NCBI RefSeq assembly: GCF_013149275.1
Contig: NZ_JABGNA010000016.1
Coordinates: 1-64,000, forward strand
DNA from: Mucilaginibacter sp. SG564
GTDB lineage: Bacteria; Bacteroidota; Bacteroidia; Sphingobacteriales; Sphingobacteriaceae
Direction of reading: 5' to 3'
Length of the DNA: 64,000 nucleotides
The translations under genes and the position numbers were made by a program. Under the pieces are notes generated by a model that was not told where the DNA came from, made no database searches, and saw only the letters and a list, made by a program, of their open reading frames with translations. Positions 35,341-43,992 of the stretch are shown piece after piece; position 1 is the stretch's first letter, and every line of letters starts with the position of its first letter.

Positions 35341-35787
35341 ATGAAAAAATTAATACTTACGGCTTTAATCTCCATCATTAGCACAGCATCTTATACCCAG
35401 ATCCTGACACCTGTAAAATGGTCATACGGGGCAAAGAAAATTGACAACGAACAGGCCATTGTGCTGATAAAAGCAACTATTGATAAGGGCTGGCATATAT
35501 ATTCACAAAACGTTGCTGATGGCGGGCCGATAAAAACCTCGTTCAGGTTTGACAAAAGCGGTGACTACACGCTTGTCGGTAATACCTCAGAACCTAAGTC
35601 GGTTAGCAAGTATGAGAAGTCGTTTAGTATGAACGTACAATATTTTGAGCAGTCGGTTGTATTTCAGCAAAAAGTAAAACTTAAAAACGGGCAAGCATTG
35701 GTTAATGGTACATTGAATTATATGGTATGCAGCAATAAGCAGTGTTTACCCCCCGAAGATGTTGAATTCAGTATTCCGGTAAAGTAA
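35341..35787 (+). CDS. exported DsbD N-terminal domain-like protein (thiol-disulfide relay)
   Basis: A 148-residue protein with a signal peptide (MKKLILTALISIISTASYTQ, cleaved near 20) and a single domain of the DsbD-alpha immunoglobulin-like fold: ILTPVKWSYGAKKI, WHIYSQN, and the C-terminal YMVCSNKQCLPPEDVEFSI with the redox CxxxxC pair typical of this domain. In full-length DsbD this domain is fused to a membrane transducer, which is absent here, so it would act as a periplasmic thiol carrier for another partner. It follows a SAM riboswitch and Cys leader and starts the redox cluster. Confidence 0.85.
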   Translation: MKKLILTALISIISTASYTQILTPVKWSYGAKKIDNEQAIVLIKATIDKGWHIYSQNVADGGPIKTSFRFDKSGDYTLVGNTSEPKSVSKYEKSFSMNVQYFEQSVVFQQKVKLKNGQALVNGTLNYMVCSNKQCLPPEDVEFSIPVK

Positions 35788-35901
35788 AAGATTTAATAAT
35801 ATAGTTTAATAGCTCATTAGCCACCAATTGACCTGTTAAACTAATAAAGATGCCGGGTAGATAAGCGCTTGCTTTTACCTCGGCTTATACAAGCAAATAC
35901 C

Positions 35902-35976
35902 ATGAAATCGAAATTTATCACTAAAATCCACATACAGAATGGTGGCGCCCTTTTCTGTTGTCACCCGTATTGTTAA
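35902..35976 (+). CDS. Cys-rich leader peptide 2 (24 residues)
   Basis: ATG at 35902 opens a frame ending in TAA at 35974. It begins MKSKFITKIHIQNG and ends LFCCHPYC, giving a Cys-Cys pair and a C-terminal Cys just before the stop. It lies 114 bases after the DsbD-N-like gene, followed by the long hairpin at 36009-36101, which could be the switch it controls. Its similarity to leaders 1 and 3 in layout, with a basic N-terminus and Cys pair near the end, supports it. No larger gene follows before the next regulatory element. Confidence 0.5.
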   Translation: MKSKFITKIHIQNGGALFCCHPYC

Positions 35977-36008
35977 CTCATGTGGTTTATCCCGGAAATT
36001 GATCTGAT

Positions 36009-36101
36009 GTAAGATCGACATCCTGGCTGTACTAAGTGCGTTGCTTTGCTATGGTGGTAAAACAGGCGTGTGCTGTACAGACCAGGATGTTGATTGCTTA
36101 C
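36009..36101 (+). repeat. long imperfect inverted repeat downstream of Cys leader 2
   Basis: Arms 36009-36032 (GTAAGATCGACATCCTGGCT then GTAC) and 36075-36101 are inverted with small insertions and differences. The core CATCCTGG/CCAGGATG and GTAC/GTAC match. It could be an attenuator hairpin for leader 2 or a dispersed element. Confidence 0.5.
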
Positions 36102-36226
36102 AAGGTATGAAATTAATGGAAACTACTGTTTATAAAAATATTCTACTAAATCCATAGATTTAATTGTATTTATAATATTTATTGTTACCTTTACAGCATT
36201 CTAATTAACCCCACCATTAATTAGTT

Positions 36227-36338
36227 GATTTATAAAGAATAAGGGAGAGGAAGTCTCTATGATCTTATAGCAACTTTTCATTATTGAAATAAGTGCTAAA
36301 CTTTTTTCCGAAGCAATAAGGCTCTGGAAATATAAATT
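36227..36338 (+). ncRNA. diverged SAM-I-like riboswitch
   Basis: GGAGAGG (36244), ATGA (36259), GCAAC (36270) and GTGCTAA (36293) appear in the same order as in the SAM-I element at 35020. The spacings between the first three, 15 and 11 bases, are identical to those in that element. P2 covaries: GGG/CCC there, GAGA/TCTC here. A P1 can form between GATTTATA (36227) and TATAAATT (36331). Several consensus bases differ (GGCCC, the UUCC after GGUGC), so specificity could differ or it may be degenerate. It precedes Cys leader 3 and the tandem thioredoxin genes. Confidence 0.65.
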
Positions 36339-36349
36339 AACTAAAAATC

Positions 36350-36439
36350 ATGAACACATTTAAGTACCTGCATTTCCGCACGCAACCGGCAAACATCAAG
36401 CGATGTTGTTGTTTGGTTCAGTATGCCTTCTGGTTTTAA
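36350..36439 (+). CDS. Cys-rich leader peptide 3 (29 residues)
   Basis: ATG at 36350, stop TAA at 36437. The peptide begins MNTFKYLHFRTQPANIK and carries RCCCLVQYAF near its end: three consecutive TGT codons. It starts 12 bases after the riboswitch-like element and ends 123 bases before the first TlpA-like gene. The codon run suggests ribosome stalling when charged tRNA-Cys is scarce. Downstream sequence includes a T-run (GCGGTTTTTTAACTCG) after a short GCAG/CTGC stem, a possible attenuator terminator. Confidence 0.55.
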   Translation: MNTFKYLHFRTQPANIKRCCCLVQYAFWF

Positions 36440-36562
36440 AGGAGCAGTTCCCTGAAATTTTGCTGCGGTTTTTTAACTCGTCCCATCCGGGCGGGAGAGA
36501 ATTCCTTGCGCCAAATTTTTAACACGCTATTTATCAATTACTAACAACTAAAACTTATAAAA

Positions 36563-37882
36563 ATGAAAATCACAAACTACCTGACCAAAGCCAGGCTGCT
36601 TTCTGCCGGCTTGCTGCTTAGCGGTGTTACCGTGTTGTCAGCTCATGAAAACCCTAAACCGAAATTTATAAAAGAAGGAAAATGGCGCGGTGTATTCACC
36701 GTAAGCGAATCCAAGGTGCCTTTTAATTTCGAGCTGAAAGGCAAAGATGCCGAGCATGCTGTTTTTACATTAATCAATGGTTCTCGCAGAGATAATTTCC
36801 ATGTGAAGTCTATTGGGGTCGATTCGGTTTATATCAAAATGAATACCTACGATGCCGCGCTGGTTGCCAAAATTGAAGACGACGGCTCTTTAAGTGGTGA
36901 ATACCGCAGCCTGGTACCAGGTTTCAGAGGTAACTCTTTGCCATTCACAGCCGAGTACGGCAAAACATACCGATTTGTTGAGCCAGGAAAAGACGTGGCA
37001 CCTACGGCCGATCTGACCGGTAAATGGGAAATCAAAACCTATAGTAAAGAGGCCGTCCCTGCATCTATCGCCCTATTAAAACAAAAAGGTAACAAACTCA
37101 CCGGCGTGGTGATGACTGTAGTTGGTGACACGCGCGAATTGGAAGGAACCGTACAGGGTGATGAGTTTGCCCTAAGCGGTTTTACCGGTCCGAGCCCCTT
37201 TATTATTAAAGGTAAGATCAATGCGGATGGCTCTATCAGCGGCGAAGAAGGTTTCGGCATCTATAAAAACCTCAAGTTTGATGCCGCTAAAAAAACTGAT
37301 GTGGAGCTACCTGACCCATATAAGCTTACTTTTTTAAAAGAAGGTTATAAAAAGCTGGATTTTTCTTTCCCTGGTATTGATGGTAAAGAAGTGTCACTGA
37401 GCGATAATAAATACAAAGGTAAGGTGGTGATTGTAGAGATTATCGGTACATGGTGCCCTAACTGTACCGATCAGACTGTTTTCCTGTCGCCCTGGTTCAA
37501 CAAAAATCATAATCGCGGTGTAGAAGCTATAGCCATTGGATTTGAGCAGAAAGATAGCCTTGATTATGCCAAATACACTTTAGGTAAGCTTCGGGACAAG
37601 TATGCCATTAACTATGATATCGCCTTTGGAGGTTTAGCCGATAAAAAACTGGTATCACAAAAACTCCCGGCTCTTAACAAATTCATTGCCTTCCCAACAA
37701 CAATAATTATCGACAGAAAAGGTGATGTAAGGGAAATATATACTGGCTATACCGGAACTATCACCGGCAAATATCACCAGGATTATGAGAAAAAATTCAA
37801 CAAGCTGCTAGATGAACTGATAGCCGAACCGGCACCTGAAACAGCGGCTATCGCTGATTCATCCGAAAAACAAGGAAAATAA
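36563..37882 (+). CDS. exported TlpA-like thioredoxin-domain protein 1
   Basis: A 439-residue periplasmic or surface protein. Signal peptide ends near residue 28. An N-terminal domain of about 230 residues (KFIKEGKWRGVFTVSESK to GKINADGSISGEEGF) is of unknown function and is shared with the next gene. The TlpA/peroxiredoxin-like domain starts near 268; its active site is WCPNC (297-301), and FPTTIIIDRKGDVREIYTGYTG carries the cis-Pro motif. It likely reduces disulfides in the envelope. It is followed after 32 bases by a close paralogue. A SAM-I-like element and Cys leader lie upstream. Confidence 0.88.
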   Translation: MKITNYLTKARLLSAGLLLSGVTVLSAHENPKPKFIKEGKWRGVFTVSESKVPFNFELKGKDAEHAVFTLINGSRRDNFHVKSIGVDSVYIKMNTYDAALVAKIEDDGSLSGEYRSLVPGFRGNSLPFTAEYGKTYRFVEPGKDVAPTADLTGKWEIKTYSKEAVPASIALLKQKGNKLTGVVMTVVGDTRELEGTVQGDEFALSGFTGPSPFIIKGKINADGSISGEEGFGIYKNLKFDAAKKTDVELPDPYKLTFLKEGYKKLDFSFPGIDGKEVSLSDNKYKGKVVIVEIIGTWCPNCTDQTVFLSPWFNKNHNRGVEAIAIGFEQKDSLDYAKYTLGKLRDKYAINYDIAFGGLADKKLVSQKLPALNKFIAFPTTIIIDRKGDVREIYTGYTGTITGKYHQDYEKKFNKLLDELIAEPAPETAAIADSSEKQGK

Positions 37883-37914
37883 ACTTAATTGATCTATAAC
37901 TAACTATTTATCAA

Positions 37915-39240
37915 ATGAAAACACTCAATTTAATCACCTCATTCAAATGCCTGACTATAGGCTTGTTGTTTAGTGGTGCCGCATTCGCGGCAGATAAAAA
38001 CCCGCCGGTGAAATTTATTAAGGAAGGCGTATGGCGTGGTGTATTTACCGTAGCCGAAAGTAAAGTTCCTTTCAATTTTGAATTGAAAGGCAAGGATGCG
38101 GAGCATGCTGTATTTACACTACTCAATGGTACGCGTCGTGATGACTTCCATGTTAAACAGATTGGTAAAGATTCGGTATTTATCAAAATGAATACCTATG
38201 ATGCCGCCCTGGTTGCCAAGGTAGAAGACGACGGAACCTTAAATGGTGAATACCGTAGCCTGGTACCCGGTTTCAGAGGGAATTCATTGCCGTTTACAGC
38301 CGAATATGGTAAAAGCTATCGTTTTGTTGAGCCGGGAAAGGACATTGCACCGGCAGCTAATTTAACCGGTAAATGGGAGTTGAAGGTTTATTCAAAAGAC
38401 CAGGTACCTAATAAAGTAGCTATATTGAAGCAAACAGGTAATAAGCTTACGGGCGTTATTATGCAGGTAACCGGCGATAGCCGCGAACTGGAAGGTACCG
38501 TACAGGGAGATGAATTTGAGCTGAGCGGCTTTACCGGCCCCAGCCCTAAAATTTATAAAGGTAAGATCAATGCTGATGGTACCCTGAGTGGCGAAATAGG
38601 ACAGGGTATTTATGATAATACCAAGTTTGATGCCATAAAGGATGATCGGGCTGAGTTACCAGACCCATACAAATTAACCTATTTAAAAGAAGGCTATAAA
38701 AAGCTTGATTTTACATTTCCTGATCTTACCGGAAAACCGGTTTCATTAAGCGATGCCAAATACAAAGGTAAGGTTACCATTATTGAGATAGTTGGTACCT
38801 GGTGCCCTAATTGTACCGATCAAACCGTATTCCTTTCGCCCTGGTTCAATAAAAACCATAACCGCGGTGTGGAAGCGATAGCTATAGGCTTTGAACAAAA
38901 AGACAGTCTTAAATATGCCCAGTACACCTTAGGCAAGCTTAAGGAAAAATATAATATCAAATATGATATTCTGTTTGGCGGATTGGCCGATAAAAAACTG
39001 GTATCGCAAAAATTGCCCGCGCTAAACAAATTCGTGGCTTTCCCAACAACCATTATTATTGACAGGAAGGGTGATGTCAGGGAAATCTACACGGGATATA
39101 CAGGAACGGTTACCGGTAAATATTACCAGGATTACGAAAAGAAGTTTAACAAACTGCTGGACGAACTGATTGCTGAACCTGCACCTACTAATGAAACTAA
39201 TGCAGTTGAAAGCAATAACGAAACTTTAAAAGGAAAATAA
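37915..39240 (+). CDS. exported TlpA-like thioredoxin-domain protein 2 (tandem paralogue)
   Basis: A 441-residue paralogue of the preceding protein, with long identical stretches (for example TAEYGKSYRFVEPGKDIAP against TAEYGKTYRFVEPGKDVAP) and the same layout: signal peptide, N-terminal domain of unknown function, TlpA-like domain with WCPNC (296-300) and FPTTIIIDRKGDVREIYTGYTG. The pair arose by tandem duplication. Differences are spread out, so both are probably still functional. Both may work with the DsbD-N-like protein. The intergenic gap is only 32 bases, so they are cotranscribed. Confidence 0.88.
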   Translation: MKTLNLITSFKCLTIGLLFSGAAFAADKNPPVKFIKEGVWRGVFTVAESKVPFNFELKGKDAEHAVFTLLNGTRRDDFHVKQIGKDSVFIKMNTYDAALVAKVEDDGTLNGEYRSLVPGFRGNSLPFTAEYGKSYRFVEPGKDIAPAANLTGKWELKVYSKDQVPNKVAILKQTGNKLTGVIMQVTGDSRELEGTVQGDEFELSGFTGPSPKIYKGKINADGTLSGEIGQGIYDNTKFDAIKDDRAELPDPYKLTYLKEGYKKLDFTFPDLTGKPVSLSDAKYKGKVTIIEIVGTWCPNCTDQTVFLSPWFNKNHNRGVEAIAIGFEQKDSLKYAQYTLGKLKEKYNIKYDILFGGLADKKLVSQKLPALNKFVAFPTTIIIDRKGDVREIYTGYTGTVTGKYYQDYEKKFNKLLDELIAEPAPTNETNAVESNNETLKGK

Positions 39241-39296
39241 AAAACACCTGACCGGCAGGGTAACAACCTGGCCGGGTTTAATTTAATTTAACCCCA

Positions 39297-39980
39297 ATGA
39301 CCACAACCACTATGACAAAATTTTTAGGCGCTGTTCTATTTACAGCATCCGTAGCGTTAACATCGTTCACCCCATCAACTATAAAAACCGTTAAGCTTAC
39401 AAAAGGCAAGCCTGGTGCAGTTAAAACGATTGATCATAAAAAGAACTTTAAAACCGCCTCTTTTAAAGTCGATAACGAAAACAGCAAGCTTACCTGGGCC
39501 GCCAAAAAAGCTACAGGCGACCATAACGGCGAAGTAAAGATCAGTAATGGTAATTTCGCGGTTGAAAACAATAACCTTAAAGGCGGAAGCTTTGATATCG
39601 ATCTGAATACCATTACCGATGCGGATCTGACCGACCAGGCATCGAACGATAAGTTGGTATCCACATTAAAAAGCGAGACATTTTTTAACACCGGTAAGTT
39701 CCCTAAAGCAAGCTTTGTAATAAGTTCTGTTACTAAAACCAGCGGCAATCAATACGATGTTAAAGGTAAGCTAACTATAAAAGGCATCACGAATGACGTC
39801 AGTTTTCCGGCTACGATTGCTGTTAATGGTAAAAAGTTAACCGCCAACGCCAAAATAACCGTCGACCGTACTAAATATGACATCAAATTCCGTTCAAAAA
39901 ACTTTTTTGAAAACTTAGGCGATAAGGTGATCTATGATGATTTCGATCTGAATGTAAACCTTACCGCAAACGCGCAGTAA
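39297..39980 (+). CDS. exported YceI family protein
   Basis: A 227-residue exported protein. Signal peptide (about 1-24) is followed by a Lys/Thr-rich stretch, then the YceI lipocalin-like barrel from about residue 57: FKVDNENSKLTWAAKKATGDHNGEVKISNG, the SFDIDLNTITDADL loop, then KLTIKGITNDVSFPATI. YceI proteins bind isoprenoid lipids such as quinones. Here the gene sits between envelope thioredoxins and a di-haem peroxidase and may carry a lipid cofactor for the cluster (inference). ATG 39297 is used; an internal ATG at 39312 is possible. A gap of 56 bases precedes it. Confidence 0.88.
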   Translation: MTTTTMTKFLGAVLFTASVALTSFTPSTIKTVKLTKGKPGAVKTIDHKKNFKTASFKVDNENSKLTWAAKKATGDHNGEVKISNGNFAVENNNLKGGSFDIDLNTITDADLTDQASNDKLVSTLKSETFFNTGKFPKASFVISSVTKTSGNQYDVKGKLTIKGITNDVSFPATIAVNGKKLTANAKITVDRTKYDIKFRSKNFFENLGDKVIYDDFDLNVNLTANAQ

Positions 39981-40082
39981 CCAGCAATATTTAATACGTA
40001 AGCCACCAAAATAGAGGTGGAGGGCCATTGTTTTGACTAATAAAAGCATTTAAAAACTCATGTAAAGTGGAGTAAGTCTGAA

Positions 40083-40107
40083 GCCGGGGTGCATTGAATA
40101 CCCCGGC
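40083..40107 (+). terminator. hairpin upstream of the di-haem peroxidase gene
   Basis: GCCGGGGT pairs with ACCCCGGC around a nine-base loop. No T-run follows, so it may be an mRNA-processing or stability hairpin, not a terminator. Confidence 0.4.
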
Positions 40108-40149
40108 CGAGGACTGAAAATTTAACCTGCGGCTTAAATGCATACTGAT

Positions 40150-41109
40150 ATGAAAAAAGGAAAAATACTTCTGGTTTTAACGGCTATCATAACATGGATA
40201 GGATTTATGAGTTTTGTTGGCACCAAAGATGATGTGCAAACCAAAGAGCAACTGGGCGAAAAACTATTTTTTGACCCCATACTATCGGGCGACAATACCA
40301 TTAGTTGCTCCTCTTGCCACAAACCAGAATTCGCATTTGCCGATACCAGCGCCCTGAGTATTGGCATAAAAGGTAATCTAACCGCCAGGAATTCGCCGGG
40401 ATTAACCAATCTTTCTGGCAGACCTCATCTTTTTTGGGATGGCCGCGCCGCTTCGCTCGAAGAGCAGGCCTTAGGGCCCATAACATCGGCTACAGAAATG
40501 GGACTTCCGATTGAAGATGCCGTAAAAAAACTAAATAACAATAAATACTATGCAGATGCATTTCAAAAAATATTTAAATCAGCACCCACTAAAGATAATT
40601 TGTTGAAAGCCATAGCCTCATTTGAGCGTACGCTTGAAACCTCCAACAGTCCTTATGACCGGTATATTAACGGCGATGACCATGCTATATCTGCTGCTGC
40701 CGCACGCGGTCGGTTATTATTCATAGGTAAAGCCAACTGTAACAACTGTCATTCGGGCGAGGATTTTACAGCCGATAGGTTTAAAAGCATCGGTTTATAT
40801 AATGGTAAAGATTTGAACGACCCGGGCCGGTCAGCCATCACAAAAAACAAAACCGAAGAGGGTGAATTTAAGATACCCAGTTTGCGCAATGTGGCAGTTA
40901 CCGCTCCATATATGCATAACGGTAAATTCAAAACTTTGCGAAGTGTAGTTGAGTATTACAATAACCCCTCGCTGGTAGTTAAAGACGGTATTAACCGCGA
41001 CCTCGCACTTGAAAAACCACTTAACCTGACTGCGGGCGAAATTGATGACATAGTTGAATTTTTAAAAGCGCTCACCGATGACCGTTTTAAGCAAACGGCT
41101 TCAAATTAA
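40150..41109 (+). CDS. di-haem cytochrome c peroxidase (CcpA/MauG family)
   Basis: A 319-residue exported protein with an N-terminal signal or anchor (MKKGKILLVLTAIITWIGFM). Two haem-binding CxxCH motifs are present: CSSCH (53-57) and CNNCH (197-201), along with family motifs LFFDPILSGDNTISC, HLFWDGRAASLEEQALGPI, and VAVTAPYMHNGKFKTLRSVVEYYN with an axial Met. These enzymes reduce hydrogen peroxide or act as oxidases of partner proteins in the periplasm. It is flanked by YceI and a TonB receptor in the same orientation. ATG 40150 is preferred over 40138. Confidence 0.92.
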   Translation: MKKGKILLVLTAIITWIGFMSFVGTKDDVQTKEQLGEKLFFDPILSGDNTISCSSCHKPEFAFADTSALSIGIKGNLTARNSPGLTNLSGRPHLFWDGRAASLEEQALGPITSATEMGLPIEDAVKKLNNNKYYADAFQKIFKSAPTKDNLLKAIASFERTLETSNSPYDRYINGDDHAISAAAARGRLLFIGKANCNNCHSGEDFTADRFKSIGLYNGKDLNDPGRSAITKNKTEEGEFKIPSLRNVAVTAPYMHNGKFKTLRSVVEYYNNPSLVVKDGINRDLALEKPLNLTAGEIDDIVEFLKALTDDRFKQTASN

Positions 41110-41213
41110 AATACTCCCCATAAATAATTAATTGATCACAGTCGGCAGGTATTTGCCGGCAGGATATTTTTTGTTCTGCCGAAGCCACTGCTTTGCCCTT
41201 GAACTATTGTAAA

Positions 41214-43982
41214 ATGAAGAAAATTGTACTCTTGCTTATGTTCCTCGCCCTGATTTTTGGGCAAAAGGTATTGGCACAAAAACGAACGGTAACCGGGGTT
41301 GTAACCTCCGCCGATGATAAAGCTCCGCTGCCAGGGGTGTCTGTTACTGTTAAAGGATTAAATGAAGGTGCTGTTACCAAAGCCGATGGCAGCTTTAGTA
41401 TTATTATCCGCAACGGTAAATACCTGGTCTTTTCATTTATAGGTTTTGAAAGCCAGGAAGTTGAAATTGATGGCACCAAACAATTCAGCATCAGTTTAAA
41501 GCCAGCTAAAAGTAATGCACTTAATGAGGTGCAGATAGTCGGCTCACGTAATGCCAACCGTACCAAACTAAACTCACCCGTGGCGGTGGATGTTATCGAT
41601 ATAAAACCCCTGCTTGAATCGGCACCGCAGGTAAGTGTAACGCAGATATTGCAATATATTTCGCCATCATTTCATTCGGTTAATGGAAGTAATGCCGGTG
41701 ATGCCGGCTCTGCGCTTAGCCTCGCCCAGCTCCGTGGCCTGGGCCCCGATCAGGTATTGGTGTTAGTGAATGGTAAACGCCGGCATAAAAGCGCTAACGT
41801 GAACTATGGTGGTTTGGGTAATGGTTCAACTGGCTATGATCTCAATGCTATCCCGACAGGTGCAATCGACCGGATCGAGATTCTGAGGGATGGAGCTGCA
41901 GCCCAATACGGATCAGATGCTATTGCCGGGGTTATCAACATCGTGCTTAAGAAAAAAACAGATGATTTTGTGGTCAATACATCCGGAAGTGTACGCAGGC
42001 GTGGAGATGGAGCTGTTACCCGTACCAGTGCCAATTATGGGGTAGGTTTAGGCAACAATGGAGGATATGTTAATATTACCACAGAATATGCTACCCAGGC
42101 AATCTCCCTGCCATCGGGGAAGGGAGATGCTGGTTTATATAATGGGCCGATTTATGGCGGAGGTGCCAATACACGTGGATACGATGCTATTTATACCAAA
42201 GAAATTGATGATGCCATTTTAAAAAGCCGTGGTATCGACCGTCATTTTTTTGATCAACGGGCAAGTGGCTCAAATGCCGGTCAGGACGCTTTGTTGTTTT
42301 TTAATGCAGGCTTGCCCCTGAAGAACTCGGCAGAACTGTATGCCTTTGGTGGTATCAGCAGCCGAAACTCACAATTTACTGCCACTTACCGTTTACCTGG
42401 CTGGACATCGCGTAACAACAACTTCATTTATCCCGATGGTTTTTTACCAGCCATGGAAAATAATATTGTAGATGAGTCTATTGCCATCGGTATAAGAGGT
42501 AAGGTGGGAGAATGGAATGTGGATTTCTCCAATGTATACGGTAAAAATATATTCGGCAACCGGGTTGATAACTCCCTGAACGCCAGTCTCGGTTTAAAAA
42601 GCCCGACCAGTTTTGATGCAGGCAGTTATAATGCAAGTCAAAACACCACAGGACTTGATTTTACCCAGTATTTTGGTAAAATATTAAAAGGCTTGAATGT
42701 TGCCTTTGGTGTTCAGCACCGTGTTGAAGGTTTCCAGATTATTGCCGGTGAAGAAGCTTCCTATTCAAAAGCCGACCAACGTACTATTGTTAATGTAGAT
42801 ACTACAACCGGGGGTATTCCTTATCTCTCCAACGCGGGTGTTACTTCGTTAAATGGTTTAGCTGCCGGTTCACAGATCCATTTGGGTTTCAGGCCTGAGA
42901 ATGCGGTTAACGTGAACCGTTCGGTTACCGCAGGCTATGCGGACTTGGAACTCAATGTAACTAAAGCCTGGCTTGTTTCGGCAGCGGGCCGTGCTGAGTA
43001 CTTTTCTGACTTTGGCAATGTGTTTACCTGGAAAGCTGCTACCCGATATAGTTTTGCAAGATGGCTCAGTATTCGCGGATCGGCCAATACAGGTTTCAGA
43101 GCGCCTGATCTGGCACAATCTTATTATACATCAATATCAACTACTTTTCAACAGGGCAGGGGAGTTGACATTCTTACGGCATCAAATCAAAGTGCAGCCG
43201 CGCGAGCACTGGGTATTCCTAAATTATCGCCAGAAAAATCAAAGGGTTATGCACTGGGCCTAACTTCAGCACCGGGCAGTAATGTGGAATTAACGGTTGA
43301 TTCTTACCTGATCGATATTGATAACCGGGTAGGTAATACCGGCAACTTTACTTCAACAGATGCTAACCTGCCGCAGGATGTGAAAAATCTGTTTCAGCAA
43401 ACAGGTGCCGCGCAGGCCAACTTTTTCTACAATGAATTTAGTACACGCACCAAAGGCATCGAGTTTACAGGAAGCTATAAGTTGTTGCTTGATAAGGGAA
43501 ATATAAACTTCCTGCTTGGTGGTAACTTTGAAAAGAACGAAGTAACCCAGGTAAATACCCCAAAAGGGCTCGACAAATACAAGAATGTTATCCTTAGTCC
43601 GGGCGAAAGGGCAAGAGTAACTACCAATATTCCGGCGCAGAAGGTTAACCTACAGGGTATCTACAGTATAGATAAATTCACTTTCCTGGCACGTACGGTC
43701 TACTTTGGTAAAGTAACCACAGCCACATTGTTAAGCGCCAGTGATCCGCTAAACCCGGTTTACTTTTATCAAAACCTTAAGCCTATTTGGGTTACCGACC
43801 TTTCTGTAGGGTACAAGTTTACCGACAAGATACAGGCGACAGCAGGTGTTAACAATGTATTCAATGTTTTGGGTGATTATTCTGACCCATCCATATCCGG
43901 TTTGCGCAATCCCACTGTTGTTGGTATCCAGAACGGTAGTGCCGGTATCCAGCCTTTTATTAAACTATCAGCTCATTTATAA
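41214..43982 (+). CDS. TonB-dependent outer membrane receptor without SusD partner
   Basis: A 922-residue receptor. Signal peptide ends near LAQKRTVTG; an N-terminal carboxypeptidase-regulatory-like domain (TVTGVVTSADDKAPLPGVSVTVKGL) precedes the TonB box (LNEVQIVGSR), the plug (VLVLVNGKRRHKS, IDRIEILRDGAAAQYGSDAIAGVINIVLKK) and the barrel, with GFRAPDLAQS near its middle and a Leu-ending C-terminus. It resembles haem/siderophore-like or small-molecule receptors, not SusC. No SusD follows; a DUF4397 lipoprotein does. Location in a SAM-riboswitch and Cys-leader-controlled cluster points to uptake of a sulfur compound or metal (inference). Confidence 0.93.
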   Translation: MKKIVLLLMFLALIFGQKVLAQKRTVTGVVTSADDKAPLPGVSVTVKGLNEGAVTKADGSFSIIIRNGKYLVFSFIGFESQEVEIDGTKQFSISLKPAKSNALNEVQIVGSRNANRTKLNSPVAVDVIDIKPLLESAPQVSVTQILQYISPSFHSVNGSNAGDAGSALSLAQLRGLGPDQVLVLVNGKRRHKSANVNYGGLGNGSTGYDLNAIPTGAIDRIEILRDGAAAQYGSDAIAGVINIVLKKKTDDFVVNTSGSVRRRGDGAVTRTSANYGVGLGNNGGYVNITTEYATQAISLPSGKGDAGLYNGPIYGGGANTRGYDAIYTKEIDDAILKSRGIDRHFFDQRASGSNAGQDALLFFNAGLPLKNSAELYAFGGISSRNSQFTATYRLPGWTSRNNNFIYPDGFLPAMENNIVDESIAIGIRGKVGEWNVDFSNVYGKNIFGNRVDNSLNASLGLKSPTSFDAGSYNASQNTTGLDFTQYFGKILKGLNVAFGVQHRVEGFQIIAGEEASYSKADQRTIVNVDTTTGGIPYLSNAGVTSLNGLAAGSQIHLGFRPENAVNVNRSVTAGYADLELNVTKAWLVSAAGRAEYFSDFGNVFTWKAATRYSFARWLSIRGSANTGFRAPDLAQSYYTSISTTFQQGRGVDILTASNQSAAARALGIPKLSPEKSKGYALGLTSAPGSNVELTVDSYLIDIDNRVGNTGNFTSTDANLPQDVKNLFQQTGAAQANFFYNEFSTRTKGIEFTGSYKLLLDKGNINFLLGGNFEKNEVTQVNTPKGLDKYKNVILSPGERARVTTNIPAQKVNLQGIYSIDKFTFLARTVYFGKVTTATLLSASDPLNPVYFYQNLKPIWVTDLSVGYKFTDKIQATAGVNNVFNVLGDYSDPSISGLRNPTVVGIQNGSAGIQPFIKLSAHL

Positions 43983-43992
43983 TAGCTTAAGC

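Larger units (their letters stand above)
35788..36226 (+). other. intergenic region between the DsbD-N-like gene and the second riboswitch-like element
   Basis: It contains Cys leader ORF 2 (35902-35976), a long imperfect hairpin (36009-36101), and AT-rich sequence with a TAAATC-CATA-GATTTA palindrome (36147-36162) and the -7-like TACCTTTA (36186-36193). No larger gene is seen. Confidence 0.6.
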
